64,000 bases of DNA from Scortum barcoo (lineage: Eukaryota > Chordata > Actinopteri > Centrarchiformes > Terapontidae). Below the pieces are notes generated by a model that was not told the DNA's origin, did no database searches, and saw only the letters and a list, made by a program, of their open reading frames with translations. Location of the stretch: positions 4,659,044 to 4,723,043 of the forward strand of contig CM041550.1 of NCBI GenBank assembly GCA_023238725.1, given 5' to 3'. Of the stretch, positions 24,701 to 39,300 are shown one piece after another (position 1 is the stretch's first letter; every line of letters begins with the position of its first letter). A program made the position numbers and the translations under genes.

Positions 24701-27700
24701 AATTGGCTGCCATTCATCCTGCACTATCTTTAAATCCGAGTTCACATGAACACCGAGGAAGAGTGGAGAGGCGTGGGGGGGTTTAAATTGTCTGTGTGAG
24801 TGTGCATTTAATCCACATCAGTAAATATAAAGAGCAGTCACGCCCGGTTTTAATGCTTGCCAAGTTTCAGAGGATGATGTCTGTTTTGATTGGTGTGGTT
24901 CGGCGCTGGATGTCGTGGCTGAGTGCAATATGAATTTTAATATTTGAAATAAGTACAGCTCTCTGTTCTCTCCCTCTCATGAGTCACTTATGAAAGGGTG
25001 ATAGCTGCAGGTCATGTTGGTAATGTCTATACATAATGTTTCGTCTTCTCGCTGCGCAGAAGCTTTATTTCCCTTTGCAGACACAATGATATGAGAACTG
25101 ACAGCGTGGAGGAAGCTGTGAGCTTTTTATCACGATGTGAGTCAATCACTGCATAACACATAAAAGAAAAGCCTCAGTGATCTTCACTTTATACTTGATA
25201 TTATTTGTAGGGGGACTATGTTGTTTTCTAGTTTACTTGGAAAAAAATGAATCTATGGTTAAATTTGTAAAATGACAAAAATTTATCCAACAGTTTTGCC
25301 AGATGGTGAATGAAATCACTGTCATTCATTTCACTGAGCTGCTTGTTAAGGCTCTGTGCCCATCAGGGACCCCAGAATGGGCAATTTACTCTTATGAAAA
25401 GTCTCTGCTTATGATTTAAGTTGTTATGCACTATGTGTTGTTATATTTCAACCCTCCATGATAATAAAGGAAAGATTTTTGGAGTTACTCATTTGCTGAA
25501 GCAATTTCTATTGAAGTTCATTCTTCTTCTTTTCATTTGCACACTGAAAAGTTAAATAGTTGTTTTGTGGGAGTAAATAAACACAAACTTTCATCTTAAA
25601 TCTCTTAAATGTTAACTTGTTGTTAAGAAAAATGGCTCTAAAAAAATCTGTAGGTTTTAGAAAAGGTTACTCACCAAGAAGTAAATAGGGTTTTTGTTGG
25701 AGACTAGAGATTGGAGATTTTCCACCTTGGATAAATCCACATTTAATGTGTTAGTCAAAGTGTGAAATTTTTACAGGGCTGTCTTAGAGTTAGAAATGTC
25801 TTATTCAACCTTGCGACGCTTTATTTCATCTCTAATTCCTACATACCAGTAGATAATGCATTTTTAAAAAGGGGGAGGAAGATGAATAATTAAAGAACAC
25901 ACAGCACATTTCAACACAATGAAAAAAAAAAAGAAAAAACACTTTGCAGCAGTGACACGCCAGTGGGCAACTACACACTCTGCTAATTGGACTGCCAAGT
26001 TGAAAAACTCACGGAAAAACAATTTAACAACTTGTCAGCAGCCGTTGACGTAACTGGGCCAAACACTATAAAGACTTAATGACACGTGCCGGCATTAGGA
26101 TATTTTATTAAACCTCCAGTCCTCGTGCAGGTCGGGAATAACACGCTGTGGCATTAAATGAAGGACAAAAAAAAAAAAAAACAGTGGTGTATTGACCTCG
26201 GAAACTGACACCCTGAAATGTGTCAGAAAAAGTGAGAGGATTTGTCATCTGACCTTGACTTGCAATGTCGAGCGCAAACAAGAGATGAAATTAGGTGAGT
26301 TAGGTGACAGAAAGCTAAATGTAATTCTTACACTCAATGTTAATGATCTGACCCGAGAAAAGGAGCATTTATATATGAACACAGTGGTGTCATGGCCCAC
26401 TTATTATTATTATTATTACTCATAATTTTCTACGCTGTTCTTCATCAGCACAAAATAAATAGTTCAACATTTCGGAAATATGCTTATTGCTGAGATTTTG
26501 ACAGGAGGATCAATAAGCTGCCACTCTCGTGTCTGTACATTAAATATGGAGGTGGAGCTGATTGGCCACCAGACACAGGAGGAAACAGCTCAGCTTTGAG
26601 CCAAGAAAAGAGCCAGGCTAGTTTTTCTCCCTCTCTTCCAGCCTTTATGCTAAGCTAGGATAATTAAAGCTTGGCTGTAGCTCTGTATTTAATGCACATA
26701 CATGAGAGCGGTATCGATCTTCTCTTCCAGCTCTTGACAAGAAAGCAAATAAGCACATTTCATTTCTCGACCTATTCCTTTAATCACCAACAATAACACT
26801 TTCTAGATTCAGTTTCCACACATGCAAAATTGTGTCATTTTTCTCAGGAGCAAAATAAAAACAAAAGTAATAATACAGATTTTTCTTGGATTCACTTGTG
26901 AGCGGCATATCAACAGTGAGTCATGCAGAAAGCAGATCAAATACTACTCACCCCGACGCCGTCCTCGTGCCTGTACTGTTTCCAGGCCCGGCCTGTGTCA
27001 CTGTACAGCAGCAGGTAGCTGCTGACCCAGTCCCAGCTGTCATATCGTCCCTGCGTGGCCACAGCCGTCACCTCCATCTGCTCCCTGAGGTCCACCTGGA
27101 GCCACGGCTCTTGATCCGTCACCATGGGAGACCAGCCTCCTGCTCCTGGAGTGGGGCGGGGGGGCAGAGAAATGCAGGGATGAATTAAACATCGATACAC
27201 TGTCGATGAGCAGCAGATTGCTGAGGTTTACGCTCAGTCGCCGCTGGGCTCGGATTGCAAAAATATATGAAGTCCTGATGCGAACACGGGGGAGGCTTCA
27301 TGGTGAAGTTACAGCCGAGCTGTCGCGGTGGAGGTCCTCAGTTCTTGGAAAAGAGCTGATTCATTTTTAAATGTGTACAGCCTGGTTTGAGAATATATTG
27401 AAAGAAGAATCAACAGCCTCTGTTCCACAATACTGAGTGATTCATTAAACTGAAGATTTTCTACTAATGCACCTGCTGGTAACAGTTTGCTGCCTTTTCC
27501 GGACTCTAAAAATGATTATCTTGTTAGCGTCAACAATCGTGGCTTTAATTAGGTTTAGATGGCATATATGAAGTTTGTCGAGATCTCATGGGAGCTGTAG
27601 TTGTGAATGCTCTTCACTCAACAGCAGTTTCTTTTATGCCTCTGAGAGTTTTATAAGAGGAGCAGTTTACTGTCTAGCAGTACATTCCCAATCAAATCAG

Positions 27701-30700
27701 ATGCATCAGACTGTCCTTGTTCCTTATTATTGATTTGATATTTAAGAGAGCCGCAGTGTTGGTGTATATATGGTCTTTCATTAGCCAGTGTGTTTTCTAT
27801 ATTCACTCCAGCCATTCGATTTGCTTGTGGCCATTTGTCTCCTTGAGCTGGTCTATAACGGATCCAAAGGGTCCAGTGCAGCCTTGGACCCTATGTGGGC
27901 CTGCTATAATGCACTAAATTTCCTCCTTTGATCCAACAGGAGCCAGAACTCTGTATGAAAAGATGAATTTATTTGCCACGTAACGAATTATTGTACTATT
28001 CATCATCTTAATTCAGTCTAGCGGTAATTGCACACAGCCACCTCTTTCTCTTTCTCTCGACATAATGAAACAGCGCCCCTCTGAATTATAACTCGTGGTA
28101 AACGCGGCAGCCCTCCTACCTCGTGGCTTGTCTTTGCCTTCAAAAACAACCCACGTGATTATTAGGAAAAAAAAAAAACGGTTTGCATGAGCGTCTCATG
28201 CTCTGCTGCCTCTGTGGTTTAGGTTCACTGCTGCTAACTGCTGGCAGAGCAGGCAGGTGGTAGAAATACTGAATACCGCGCACGAGCACCGTCTCCCCAC
28301 ACTCACCGTCTCTCCTGTTGAGCTTGCCGTTGTGAGCGGCATAACTGACCGACGACTGAGACGAGCTCTGAAAGGACGACTGCGGTAACGTGGACGCCAG
28401 GGGGCCGTTGCAGTTATCTGTGGGGGAAAGCAGACAGGAAATATAGACAGGTCAGAGGCCGATGCCATCTCATCTTACTGCATATAATTCATTTAATGCA
28501 TTTCATGTGCATGTAAGAAAAATCCCTCTGAAGGGGTCTCGCCGTTCTCGGATTTATTTACCTGACAGAAATAATAGAAAAGTAGTTAAACATGTTGGTT
28601 CAAAGTGCATCTTTACCTGTCGGTGGTGGAGTTTAAAAGAAAGCACTGGGGAAAATAACAGGGCTGCCTCACTTATCCAGTTCTCAGACACCTCAAACAG
28701 TCTATTAACCCATGCAGTGACCCTTGAAAATAGCACAGGAAACGCTATGGCTCCTTTTGTGTGCATGTGTGTGTTGCTGTGTGTTCGTTTTTTAATCCCA
28801 CAGTGTGAGATTACATCACGTCCAACAGGCAGGAACAGATTAAGAGTCCAGTGATCTAAACCTGTCAGTCTCCTCTTCCTCTGATCCACCCCGCCTGCCA
28901 CAATAAGAGCAGCAAGTCGCAAAACAACAGCCTCTCAGCTGTTTGGCTTTACTTGAGTGCAGAGCTGCATTAAGGGCTGTATCTGGGAACGTAATGAAAA
29001 CTGGCACCGGCCTGATTACAATTATCCCTGCACTCTCTCCATCAGCGTGCCGTTCGCTCCTCCGAGTGCAAGAGGCTTTTTGTTTTTGGATGCCATTCTA
29101 CTCTGTGTTCAGATGGATTCTGAGCACATCTGGAGTAGCAATTGGCCATCCATCTGCTAGACAAGAGCACAGCAGAAATGACAGCACGAGCTCATTCTCC
29201 TTTTGGGTGTCCCACCGAATTTCGACTGACCTGATTTGACTGCTCTCAGATCGCTTGCCAAGAGATTTCTCTAATCCTGATTTCAAGTGTGACTAAAGTG
29301 GATCAAAGCTGTTTTGTCCAAGCCTCAAATTATGGCTGAGCTGCAGCTGCAGATGTTCATTGGGGGAATGAGAACAGTGGCATGCCATCTTAACACAACA
29401 CCACTAGAACTGGGGTTATTATGCAAGCGCAGCACTCTTAATCTGTCAAAAGTCTCCCAGATCTCCACTTTTGATCCCTCAAGGATAACTCTCACTCTCT
29501 CGCCTATCTCCTTGTCAGACTGTATCTATCTGCCCTTTCTTGCATCTCGGGTTGAAGAGCAACTGACAAAACCTCTCTGATGTGAGGTTACAGCAAATTC
29601 ATTGCTCCTTCATTCAAACCAACCTTTATACCGTCACAGATACAACAATAAGACCCTGACAGCTGGAAAAAGGTGAGAACACACCAACAATATCCTGATG
29701 GTGTAAATGTAACACGTTCTCAAGTTTAAAGGTGATGCATATAGGTGATGCGAGTGCAGAAAAAGTTTGTCCATGTGCAAAAAGGTGCGTCTTCTAGTCC
29801 CTGTTGGCGTTACAGATTTGGTCTTGAGCCAAGCGCCGGGCTGTCAGTCGGGGGGACTTATGGATGGAGGATGATTTGTCTGCAAAGCTGCTCCTTGGCC
29901 TGTGGGATAGCTGAAAATCCTCTGAACCTGAGTCACGATCGCTATGCAAGGCTCAGGGGCTCGAATCCTGCAGCCAAATGAACCCGAACGTGCATCTGAA
30001 GGCTCAGACGTAAACACACGCACGCAACTGCGAGCTGAGAGGGAACACTTAATCTCTCTTGAAATCAAAAGTACATCAACCGCTTTCTAGGATGGTGTTT
30101 TTTTTCTGTGCGGACCAACGGGAGGCCGACATAGAAGTGTCATGTTGACGCTCTTGGGTTTGAAGCACACCAGAGATAAAAATAATAGATGAAAAAGAGC
30201 AGAGCCTGCACACTGACTCCAAGCCGCCAATTTTTATACGTCAACCTGACCCGATGTGGTTCTGAATGTTGTCTGTTTAAATACATTTATGATCTGGCGT
30301 CATTTTCATTAAAGATTAAGCAGGTGTTTATGTTTTTCATATCCAATAAAAACACCAAAACCATCAGTGCCTCAGTCAGTTGATTACATCGTTATTAATT
30401 TATAATTTTATCACTTCTAACTCTCCCCATTGCACTAAGCTGATGACATAAACCTGCAATAACAGATCACATACATGTAGTTTTAACTCTCGCTCGGCAC
30501 AGTTTTTTAGCGAAATATAGTCTCTAGTAGTGCATTTCTTGGGGACTATTTTCAGCTGCGGATTAATCCACATTTGGTGCCCTAGTGAGGATTTACAGCA
30601 CTACAGCAGTGTAGATGGGCTCTGCTCAAAATAAACTACAGTGACTGCATTTACCATAATGAAAGAAAATGTCACAGTGTGGCTCATTGATCTGTTTTTA

Positions 30701-33700
30701 ATCATTTTTGGACAACAACAGAGCTCTATAGCGCAGAGGAATAAGCCGCAGTGCATCAGGCTCGGCGACACAGACAGTACTTGTTAGTGGGTTCAGTTCT
30801 TTGTTGATCCATATAAAAAAAACATAGATTAACACCAGCCTTATCCTTTAATGCTGTTTTTTTCAAATATCCTTGCACCGTATTATATCCTTACATTTTT
30901 AAAATAAAAGATGTCGTCCTCTTTACCATTCAGTCTGAATCATTCACTGAATGACTGCGAGCATGTATGGATTCGCTCTCCTGTTCGCTGTTCATCATTT
31001 AATCAAGATGTGTGTCCTATGGATTGAAACACAAACACAAATCTTTTCAATTCAAGGACATCAGGCGTTGGAAAAGTGAAACAGCAATATTGTTTCACTA
31101 CAGGTTTCACTTTAAGCCAGAATAACATGAGATCTTTGAAACCGCCCACACATCCTGTCCGTCGCCAGCTATACATTAGATTCAATGTTTGAGAGTGACT
31201 CAGCCATACGACACATATAGCTTTTTTTTCAGTGTTCTCGTCTGCTCATTAGCACGCCCGCCTTAACCTGAGTTCACAAAACAGATGCTGCTCCACAAAG
31301 AAATCAAACTCAATTATCACAACAAAGTGCTGTTTGTAGCACACTTGAGCTGAATATCTGAAAGCTCCAGTTACAGAGGCATAAACGCTCCTGAAGACGA
31401 CGGCGCGCCCAAGTCAAATAAACATAGTTCACCATGATATGAGTAATCCTGAGCTTCCTCTCCGGTATCGGGTCTCAGGATATGTACAAACAGTTGAATA
31501 TGAAAAAAAAGAGATTTCCTAAATTTAGAGCATGCAATAGAGATAGGCAAGAGGGCAGAGCAGAGCACAGCAGGCTGCTCAATCTGCCCTGATCCCCTTC
31601 TCCGGGTGGATCAAACCCTGCGCGATTAACATTACAGCTGCAAAATCAGACTGCAACTCACATCCAAAGGTCAAAGTGTCACTCAGCATTGTACTAATTT
31701 AATGAACTCCCAAACCAAACCACTGTGACATCGGCAGGTCTCAGCAGTCTGGAGCTGACACAAACAATAAAGTCACTTTTTCACAGAGGTGTGCTGTCGC
31801 GCTGCCGACTGTTTATCATTCCAGTTAATTACAGTAAGTAATTTACATGTCGATGACCATGGCTGGGATGTAACTGAGCGCATTTATGCAAGTGTGAGGT
31901 TTTTGTTTTTGTACTGTCGCCTTTTTATACTTTTGAAATTCCATTTCATTTAACTTCATAATTCCACTTCACTAGATTTCAGAGAGAAATATTGTACTTT
32001 CTTCTTGCATTATATATTTGTTTGACAACTGAAGTTACCAGTTACTCAGTAGGTTAAGAGTTTACATACAAAATGTATGATAACCTTTAAAAAAGTTGCT
32101 TAATTATGCTTAATTATACAATACACATTAATGCATATATAACAGTAATACAGTTAATATAATATGTACAATCATATGACTCCCTATATACATTTTCCTG
32201 ATATATACCTATCTATCTATCTGTCTGTCTGTCTGTCTGTCTGTCTAGGGGTTGTATTTCTAGGTGGTTGCAGTTGGAGTTTATGTTGGTTATGTTTCAA
32301 CAAAACAGATTTTATGTGGTTTTAACATCCTTACAGGGTTGGATTATTGTTTATGTCTCTTTTTTTTTTTTTTTTACAGCAAAAGACCCTTTTATTGTTA
32401 AAATGTACTCTAAAGCTCAGTAAAGTCTGAGAAAATTGAGTTTAAAATCTGAATAAGTAAAATGCATCCCTGAAAGGTTATGGTCCTCCATCACTGAAGA
32501 GCTGAAAAAGCATTCGGTCTGTGTGTGTGTGTGTGTGTGTGTGTAGGCAACTTGCAATTAGCAGATAAATAATTAATTCATTCATTTATTTATACATGCT
32601 GGTCCAAGGAGAGCAATTCACCCTCTCCTGCACGGTCGCCCCGTGTACGCAGAACAATAAAGGCAGAAATCCAACATTTAGACAAACTGACAAAAACACA
32701 ACACAGACCTGAAAAATAACGATTAGCCTTTTAAATGTCAAATGCCTGTTACAGCTTGGCGCAGCCCATATTTCCAAATGGCTCAATTTTTCTGACAAAC
32801 AGTAAAAAAAAAACCCTCTCAAAACCTTAATTTGCAAATCCTTTAAAAACATTAAAGGTTTTTTTTTTTTTTCTTACTTGATAAATGTTTTAAGTGATCA
32901 GAGTTGACATCTATTAACATTTTATGAGTGATTATTTTGACTAACATGTCAGCCACAACAACAACAAAAAAAGACTACAGGCCAGAAAGAGGTTATTAAG
33001 AGCAGGTTGTTAGTTGTGTAATTGTCCTCTGACCTCACAGTTTTCGATCAACAACATATACAGTATTATCCTATTATGCTACACACTCCTATGTGAAAAC
33101 CGCCCATACATAACATATGTCTCGAAATACATAAATACATGTGACATGATAATTTTCTGCTACAGGGTTAATGAAACACTTCAAACCATATGTATAGCAC
33201 CTTTATAGCAGCGATAAACCCCCCAAGAGCAAACACAGACCGCAGAGTCAATAATATCAAAGGGTGCAGCGATGGTATCTGGTAACGGAGCGACCTCAGA
33301 CCTCTGTGTGGTATTGATAAAGCCTCATATGATACCTCGCGCCGGGCTAACAGGCTTTGGGGGCTCGGTGACCTCTGCTCAGCCGGTAGCCCGAGTGGAA
33401 CCGAGGTATCGGCTGACAATTAGTCCCAAACGCCGGCCGAATTCAAGGAAGCACGCGTCAATACGAGTGATTGAGAAACATGGGCCGGTTTACTGTAGCA
33501 CTTCATTTCTCTGAACGCTGCATATAATCTAAAGGGACCTATAAGCACTTACAGGCAGGCTGCGGGATGTTTTACTGGACTTATCGACGCCTTCAGCAAT
33601 TATACGCGTCTCATCTGTCAGACATTAATTATTCAACCCTCGTTCAGGAATGTGGTGAAACGGCGTTTGCGTTAATTTTCTGTAGGATTGCTGGGAGCAT

Positions 33701-36330
33701 TTTACATAACGGCTCGGCAAAAACAAGGTAATAATGGGGTAATATCTTGTCAACAAAGGGGCAGTCTTAGCAGTGCTGTGGTAATTACAAAGGTAGAAAC
33801 ATCACAGGGTTATATCTAATAATAAGATCTTGGAAATATTTGCAACCTTAAGGTTGATTTGAAGTACTAGGATAATATTAAGACAAATATTATAACACTT
33901 ATTACTGTTATTGCATGGTTTTATTGTTGCTCATGCTTCTCTCTAAAAGTACACAGTTTGCTCTAAAATGAATTAATTCATCTGTAAATCTATCATTTAG
34001 GTGTTAAGATATCTGTAGAAGTACCATTTGTTTTCAAGTAAGAAAGTATATATTGATTTAATAGTCTGGCTTTAATTGGGACGAGGAAACCATCTTTGGA
34101 GAGAGCAGTTTCCATGGAGTGGTATCAATAAAAAAAAGAGACTTTGTAAGCACCAGTTTTGGCTCTTGGATGGTCAGGGAGGTTCACACCAGCGTGTGAA
34201 GTTAATTGAGTTTTGGTCTTATAGCTTTACATGGCACGCACGGGCAGTTACTCAATACGCCTTTATAGATGTAGCGCCTGTGTCACCGTGCTGCCCTCCG
34301 TCTGTTTGAGACGTTTACTGGTTCAAAGCTGTGGCAACAGGCTGAATAAGCCACAGTAAAACCACACACAGACTGCTGGTTACACAGAAATATGGCTGCG
34401 AGTCTGATGAATTAAAATATGTTGTTGTTTCATGCACATGCACATACTAGCTGAGTTAAAACATCCTGGAGTGATGACTTCCTGATGTATAATGTCTAAA
34501 CTGAATAATAACCTGAAATGAAAAATACATTTATTTATAATCTGTAAATGTCTAGACCAATGTACGGGCATTTGTTTATACACTTTTTGTATTTCAAAGT
34601 TATATTTTGATATAACACTGCTGTACATAATTTTAAAAGGTGACTGTTTTTGCTGAAATAAGCTGAAACGCTGCTTCGTAGTTTCCGGCGGTGGAGCCTT
34701 CTTTTATTTAACTCTGCATATTGATCCTGTGAAGCAGCACCACCAGATAATAAGTGTTTGTTTCAGCTCCATACATGAATACATCATGATCAATATCAAA
34801 TCACCGAGCGTGGACATGTGGGGCTGTGTCTGATTCGCAGATAACACAGTGCAATTATATGAAACAATAAACTATCCACAATGTGTTAAATCGGGAACAT
34901 ATAAGCAGGCCTTGGCGTTTTTGTTCCTTTTAATCTAACACCTATGTTTGAGCCTGTAAGCTCAAAACAGAATCATCTTGGTTTTTTGTCTCATTTTTCA
35001 TCACTGTAATGGTCCCTTGCTCATTATTGCATCAATCTTATTGGCACGGTCGATACAAAGTGGGTGTTGATAATCCTTTCAAACCCTCTGCCAGTAACAC
35101 TGAAAATAAATAGAGGATGAAACTTACAGACTCTACAGCTATTTGAAGCATATTCATTGCACTCTATAGATTGGGAATTGGTGCAGCGTCACTGTGTGAC
35201 CAATACAGCTGGAAATGGAAAGGCCTCCACTGGCGCCACATTCATCACAATAGATTTTTTCTGCTCCGGGGGGACCGGGCAGAAATTATTTCTCTAAATA
35301 GTCTTATATCATGTGTCCATTGTATTTTCTTCTTACTCATTACAATCAAAAAGCATTTTGTTCTGTAAAATGAAGCCGTAGAGAACAATAGTTGGAAAAG
35401 CTTCTTTGTACTTTTCACTTTCTCAGGACTGAATTATGACAGTAAAAAGTCACTGCAGGCATTTTAAAAGCTTATCCAGTAGGCTGGATAGTATGATGAA
35501 CACCGTGACATGATATAAATTTATCTACTTTCTTACTGTCTATTAAATTTGTCAAAGATTTTGCCACACTGTGGAATCCATCCCTTTAATATCTCTGGAT
35601 AAACTAGACCTCTGTTAAGAAAAAGGACAACTATCCCTGAGTTTGTATGATTCTTGTATCAGAGTGCATAAGTACTAGACTTTTTCAGATATTTCATTTC
35701 CAGGTTTAGCTAAAAAGACATTCATGTCTGCTTATTTCATTCATTCATAAATATATGTTCTAGAAAATGTATGTGGATAATGTGACATAAAATTGAAATT
35801 GGCAGTAAAATGAAGTGATTTCACTCAGACTGTAGTGTAGAAGTAAAGTAAATTATCTTACAAACATTTCCACATGCTGGAATATTGAGTTGAAAACCTG
35901 AGACAACAGCGTGAAGACGCCAGCATCTGTCTGTGAATTATCTCCACGCCGTGCAGCCGAATACTTCAATACAAATGCTCAGAAGAAAGAAAAAATGCTT
36001 TAGCCAAGATGAAGACAAGCTGTAAACGTCTCTCCATCCCATGTCTCTGCAGAGCTGCAGTCAGTCAGAGATCAAGCTGTGAGCTCTGAATGCTGTTTTA
36101 CTCAATTTAACCAAATAAACACACGGTCCTCTGTAGCACAGCTCTTTACTCAGCTTCAGCTTTGAAAATCAAGTAAATCTCATGGAGATTGATCTGGATG
36201 GAAATATAATCTTGTTGGTTTTTCACATGAAGTGGTGCTGTCCTCTCCAAAATGAAAATTTAGGGGAACGTAACAACTGCACTGCTACTACTACTACTAC
36301 TACTACTACTACTATTACTTTGACTACCAC

Positions 36331-36372
<42 letters not shown>

Positions 36373-39300
36373 TAAAACATTTTATTCATAGAGCACTTTG
36401 CAAAGCACATTACATGACTGAATCAGTTTTAAGTCAGTTTTGTTCCTAAAATCATACAATTAGAAATAGTTGAGATATATCAGTTGATAGAGCAAAATGG
36501 AACAAGTTTTGTAACATTTTTTAAATATCACCTCCAGGTTTCTATGTTTTTTAGACAGGGTGCCAAGATGTTTAGCTGGAGAAAGTTTTGGAGCATCCAG
36601 ACATGATATTAACAGATTGAAATTGTTGTCTTCACTGGTTTTTAATGGGAACAAATGTGTGTGTCTTCTGCATAATAATGATACTGAATATTGTGTTTAT
36701 GTATGTTACATGCCGGTGGGAGCATGTATTCACAGAACAGCAGCAGGCCAAGGATGGCGCCTTGAGGAACACCAGAGGTCAGATAGTCAGAAGAGGAGGA
36801 ATTACTAATAACTACTACTCATAACTATAAATACGATCTGAACTTGTCTGGAGCAGCATGTCTATCCACTTTTCAAGGTGATTCAGTTAAATAGAAATGT
36901 GTCAAATGCTGAACTGAGACACAAAGATATTGTAATTATTCATCAAATAAATCAACTTTAAGTAAAACTAAAAACTGCATAAAGATGGTCATTTAGAAAT
37001 CGGTCTTAAAATGTTTAAATCCAGAAGGTCATGGCGAGGCTGTTTAAGAAGTGAGCGCACTGAGGTATGAGGGAACACAGCCAATGGACAGAGAGCCATT
37101 TACAATAGAAAAATAATGAGACCAAACATCTTCACAATCTGAATGTTCAATCCAAATGGTTACAGCTCATGCCACACCATCATACCCTTCAATCTTTCCC
37201 TGTTTCCTGTCTGCCTTTTGTCTGCTGCTGTTCAATAAAGGCCAAAATAAAAGAAGAAAGAGTTTGGCGGCCATAGCGTCTAAAGGACTTGATGAAGGCT
37301 TTAGTTTGACGGTTGTGTCCTATAAAGTGCACAATGAAAGGGCCTGAGCAAAGCAGAGGGATCTCGCTGTAAAAGGGTCACCGCTGACACGACTGATCTG
37401 GAGTTTGATTTCATTTATTCTGTTTGTGCAGAGCAGAAATTGCTCACAGATCTTCAGTTTGTTAGACAGGAGCAGGGTTAATTATAGATTTGATGGTTTT
37501 GAAAAGTACACGGGGTTATTGGGACTTTGTTGCAAAAGATGAAATAAGAAAAAATAAATAATAATAAATAAGAGGACCTTTCACTGCTCTTTGATAAGTG
37601 GACATTAGTTCCTTCAGAATTTCATATGACACCACCCGACTGTCCTTTTCCCATTTCCGCTCTGCTTGTCAGCATTCCCTCTTTATTTCCCTCGCGGTGT
37701 CTTTTAACCAAGGCGTGCTACGTGTGGGTTTGACATCCCCGATTTCTGCAGGTGCCATAAATTCAGGAACAAATTTACATGCACAGTTCGAGTTCCTCAG
37801 TAAATCATCTGCAAACGTGTTTTTTTTTTTTTTTTTTAAGGGGGGGACTTATTTCTATGTGTGGCTTCAGTGGTGAAAGCTGTCAGCAGAGGACATGAGA
37901 GGAAACATAAGCAGGCACTCTCGGAGCAGGAGGTGCAGGGAGGGTCAACGCATAAGCTAGCTTCAAGAGTAAAACCGCCGGGGAGAACAAAGTCCAGGGT
38001 GTGTCCCATTAAGTGACTCAGACCCTCAACCGAGGAAGAAAAGATTTCATCATGTCTATAAAAATCCAGAGTAAAAAAGGGAACCAGAGGGGATAAAATT
38101 TAGTCTCTGTCAGTATTCAGTATCAGAAAATTAGCAGTTTTTGAAACAGTTGAGTTTCACACTGATTCTCTCTCATAAAGATGTAATGTTTTTCATGATA
38201 ACAACCATTTAATGAAGATATTTTTTCTTCTTTAGCTTTGCTTTTCTATTAGTTAGTATGCAGATGGTGCTGCTACTCATTGCTGTTTTTATTACATTTG
38301 CATTGCATCATATCTCAACATATATAATGACAACTGTGCGATGCCGTGAAGCCGGGGTCTCTGGGTGTTTAAACGGCACATTCCTTCCACTTCGTTTTGT
38401 CTCTACGAAGAAATCCACTGTATGTTTAAACATGAGGAAAAGTGCCTGCGCTGTCACACAGCGGTGCTCTGCCTCATTTACCTTTTGATAAATTCATCAG
38501 GCCTTGAATATGTACAGCAGTAGGTGTTCCTTGAGTGCCTGCTTCACATTCATTAGCTGAGCGAATCTGCAGCTGCATCGTCTCCATCACACACACACAC
38601 ACCTCGTCGCTTCTGCTGCGAAGCTGAATGCCAGTTCTGCTTTAGCATTTTCCAGGTGCTTCAGATGGGAAATAATTAGTAGTGAAGTATCTGCTCGCTG
38701 AGCTAACTTGAAGCATGAAATTTTAAGTAAATATATGTGTGGTGCTGTGCCCCACCGGAAGCAGGTTCTAGATTATAAAAGATGGATGCCTGGCACAGCG
38801 GTCTCCACCTGCTGCGAGGGAATCACTGAGAGCGTAGCAATATTCCTCCCACAGACCTGTGGTGCAGAGTGTCATATCATCGAGTAATAAAAGCTTTTTT
38901 CCAGCCAATAGCAAAAAAAAAGAAAAAAAAAGAAACTCATGTCTCCACTCATGGCAGGAAACGCTCGTTAAAGAAGCCTCAATGACAAGGCCTCCATTCG
39001 CCATATACTATATGAATTATGCTATATTCTTTACAATAATATAACAATGGTCTATGTATTGGAAAATAACACTGTGAAAACCAAAAGACTTGTTAGAGAC
39101 AACAAAGCTAAAGCTAAAACAGCTAGTTGAATAGTCAATCAACTCTCAACTGATTTAATTTACCAGCTTAATAATTTAATTTTCAAGTAAAAAATTGCTG
39201 GTTCCAGGTCCTTGAATGTTCTCTTACATTATACAAAATCAAATAAGACACCATTTTGGGCTCTGGCAAGTTGTGATAGAAATTCTTTGGCAGTTTTATG

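Larger units (their letters stand above)
19532..26951 (-). other. cntnap5: cntnap5 intron 3, 7.4 kb
   Basis: Non-coding. It contains a minus-strand copy of a teleost repeat (about 22905-23090) and a palindromic MITE (26455-26792). 19532-22904 and 23091-26454 show no recognisable coding or transposon content. 23240-23780 looks repeat-free and rich in TAAT-type motifs. Confidence 0.8.

Noticed and set aside
29925..29990. B-box-like GGCTCGAATCCTG
   Set aside because: Isolated motif without an A box at the right distance or a tRNA-like fold.
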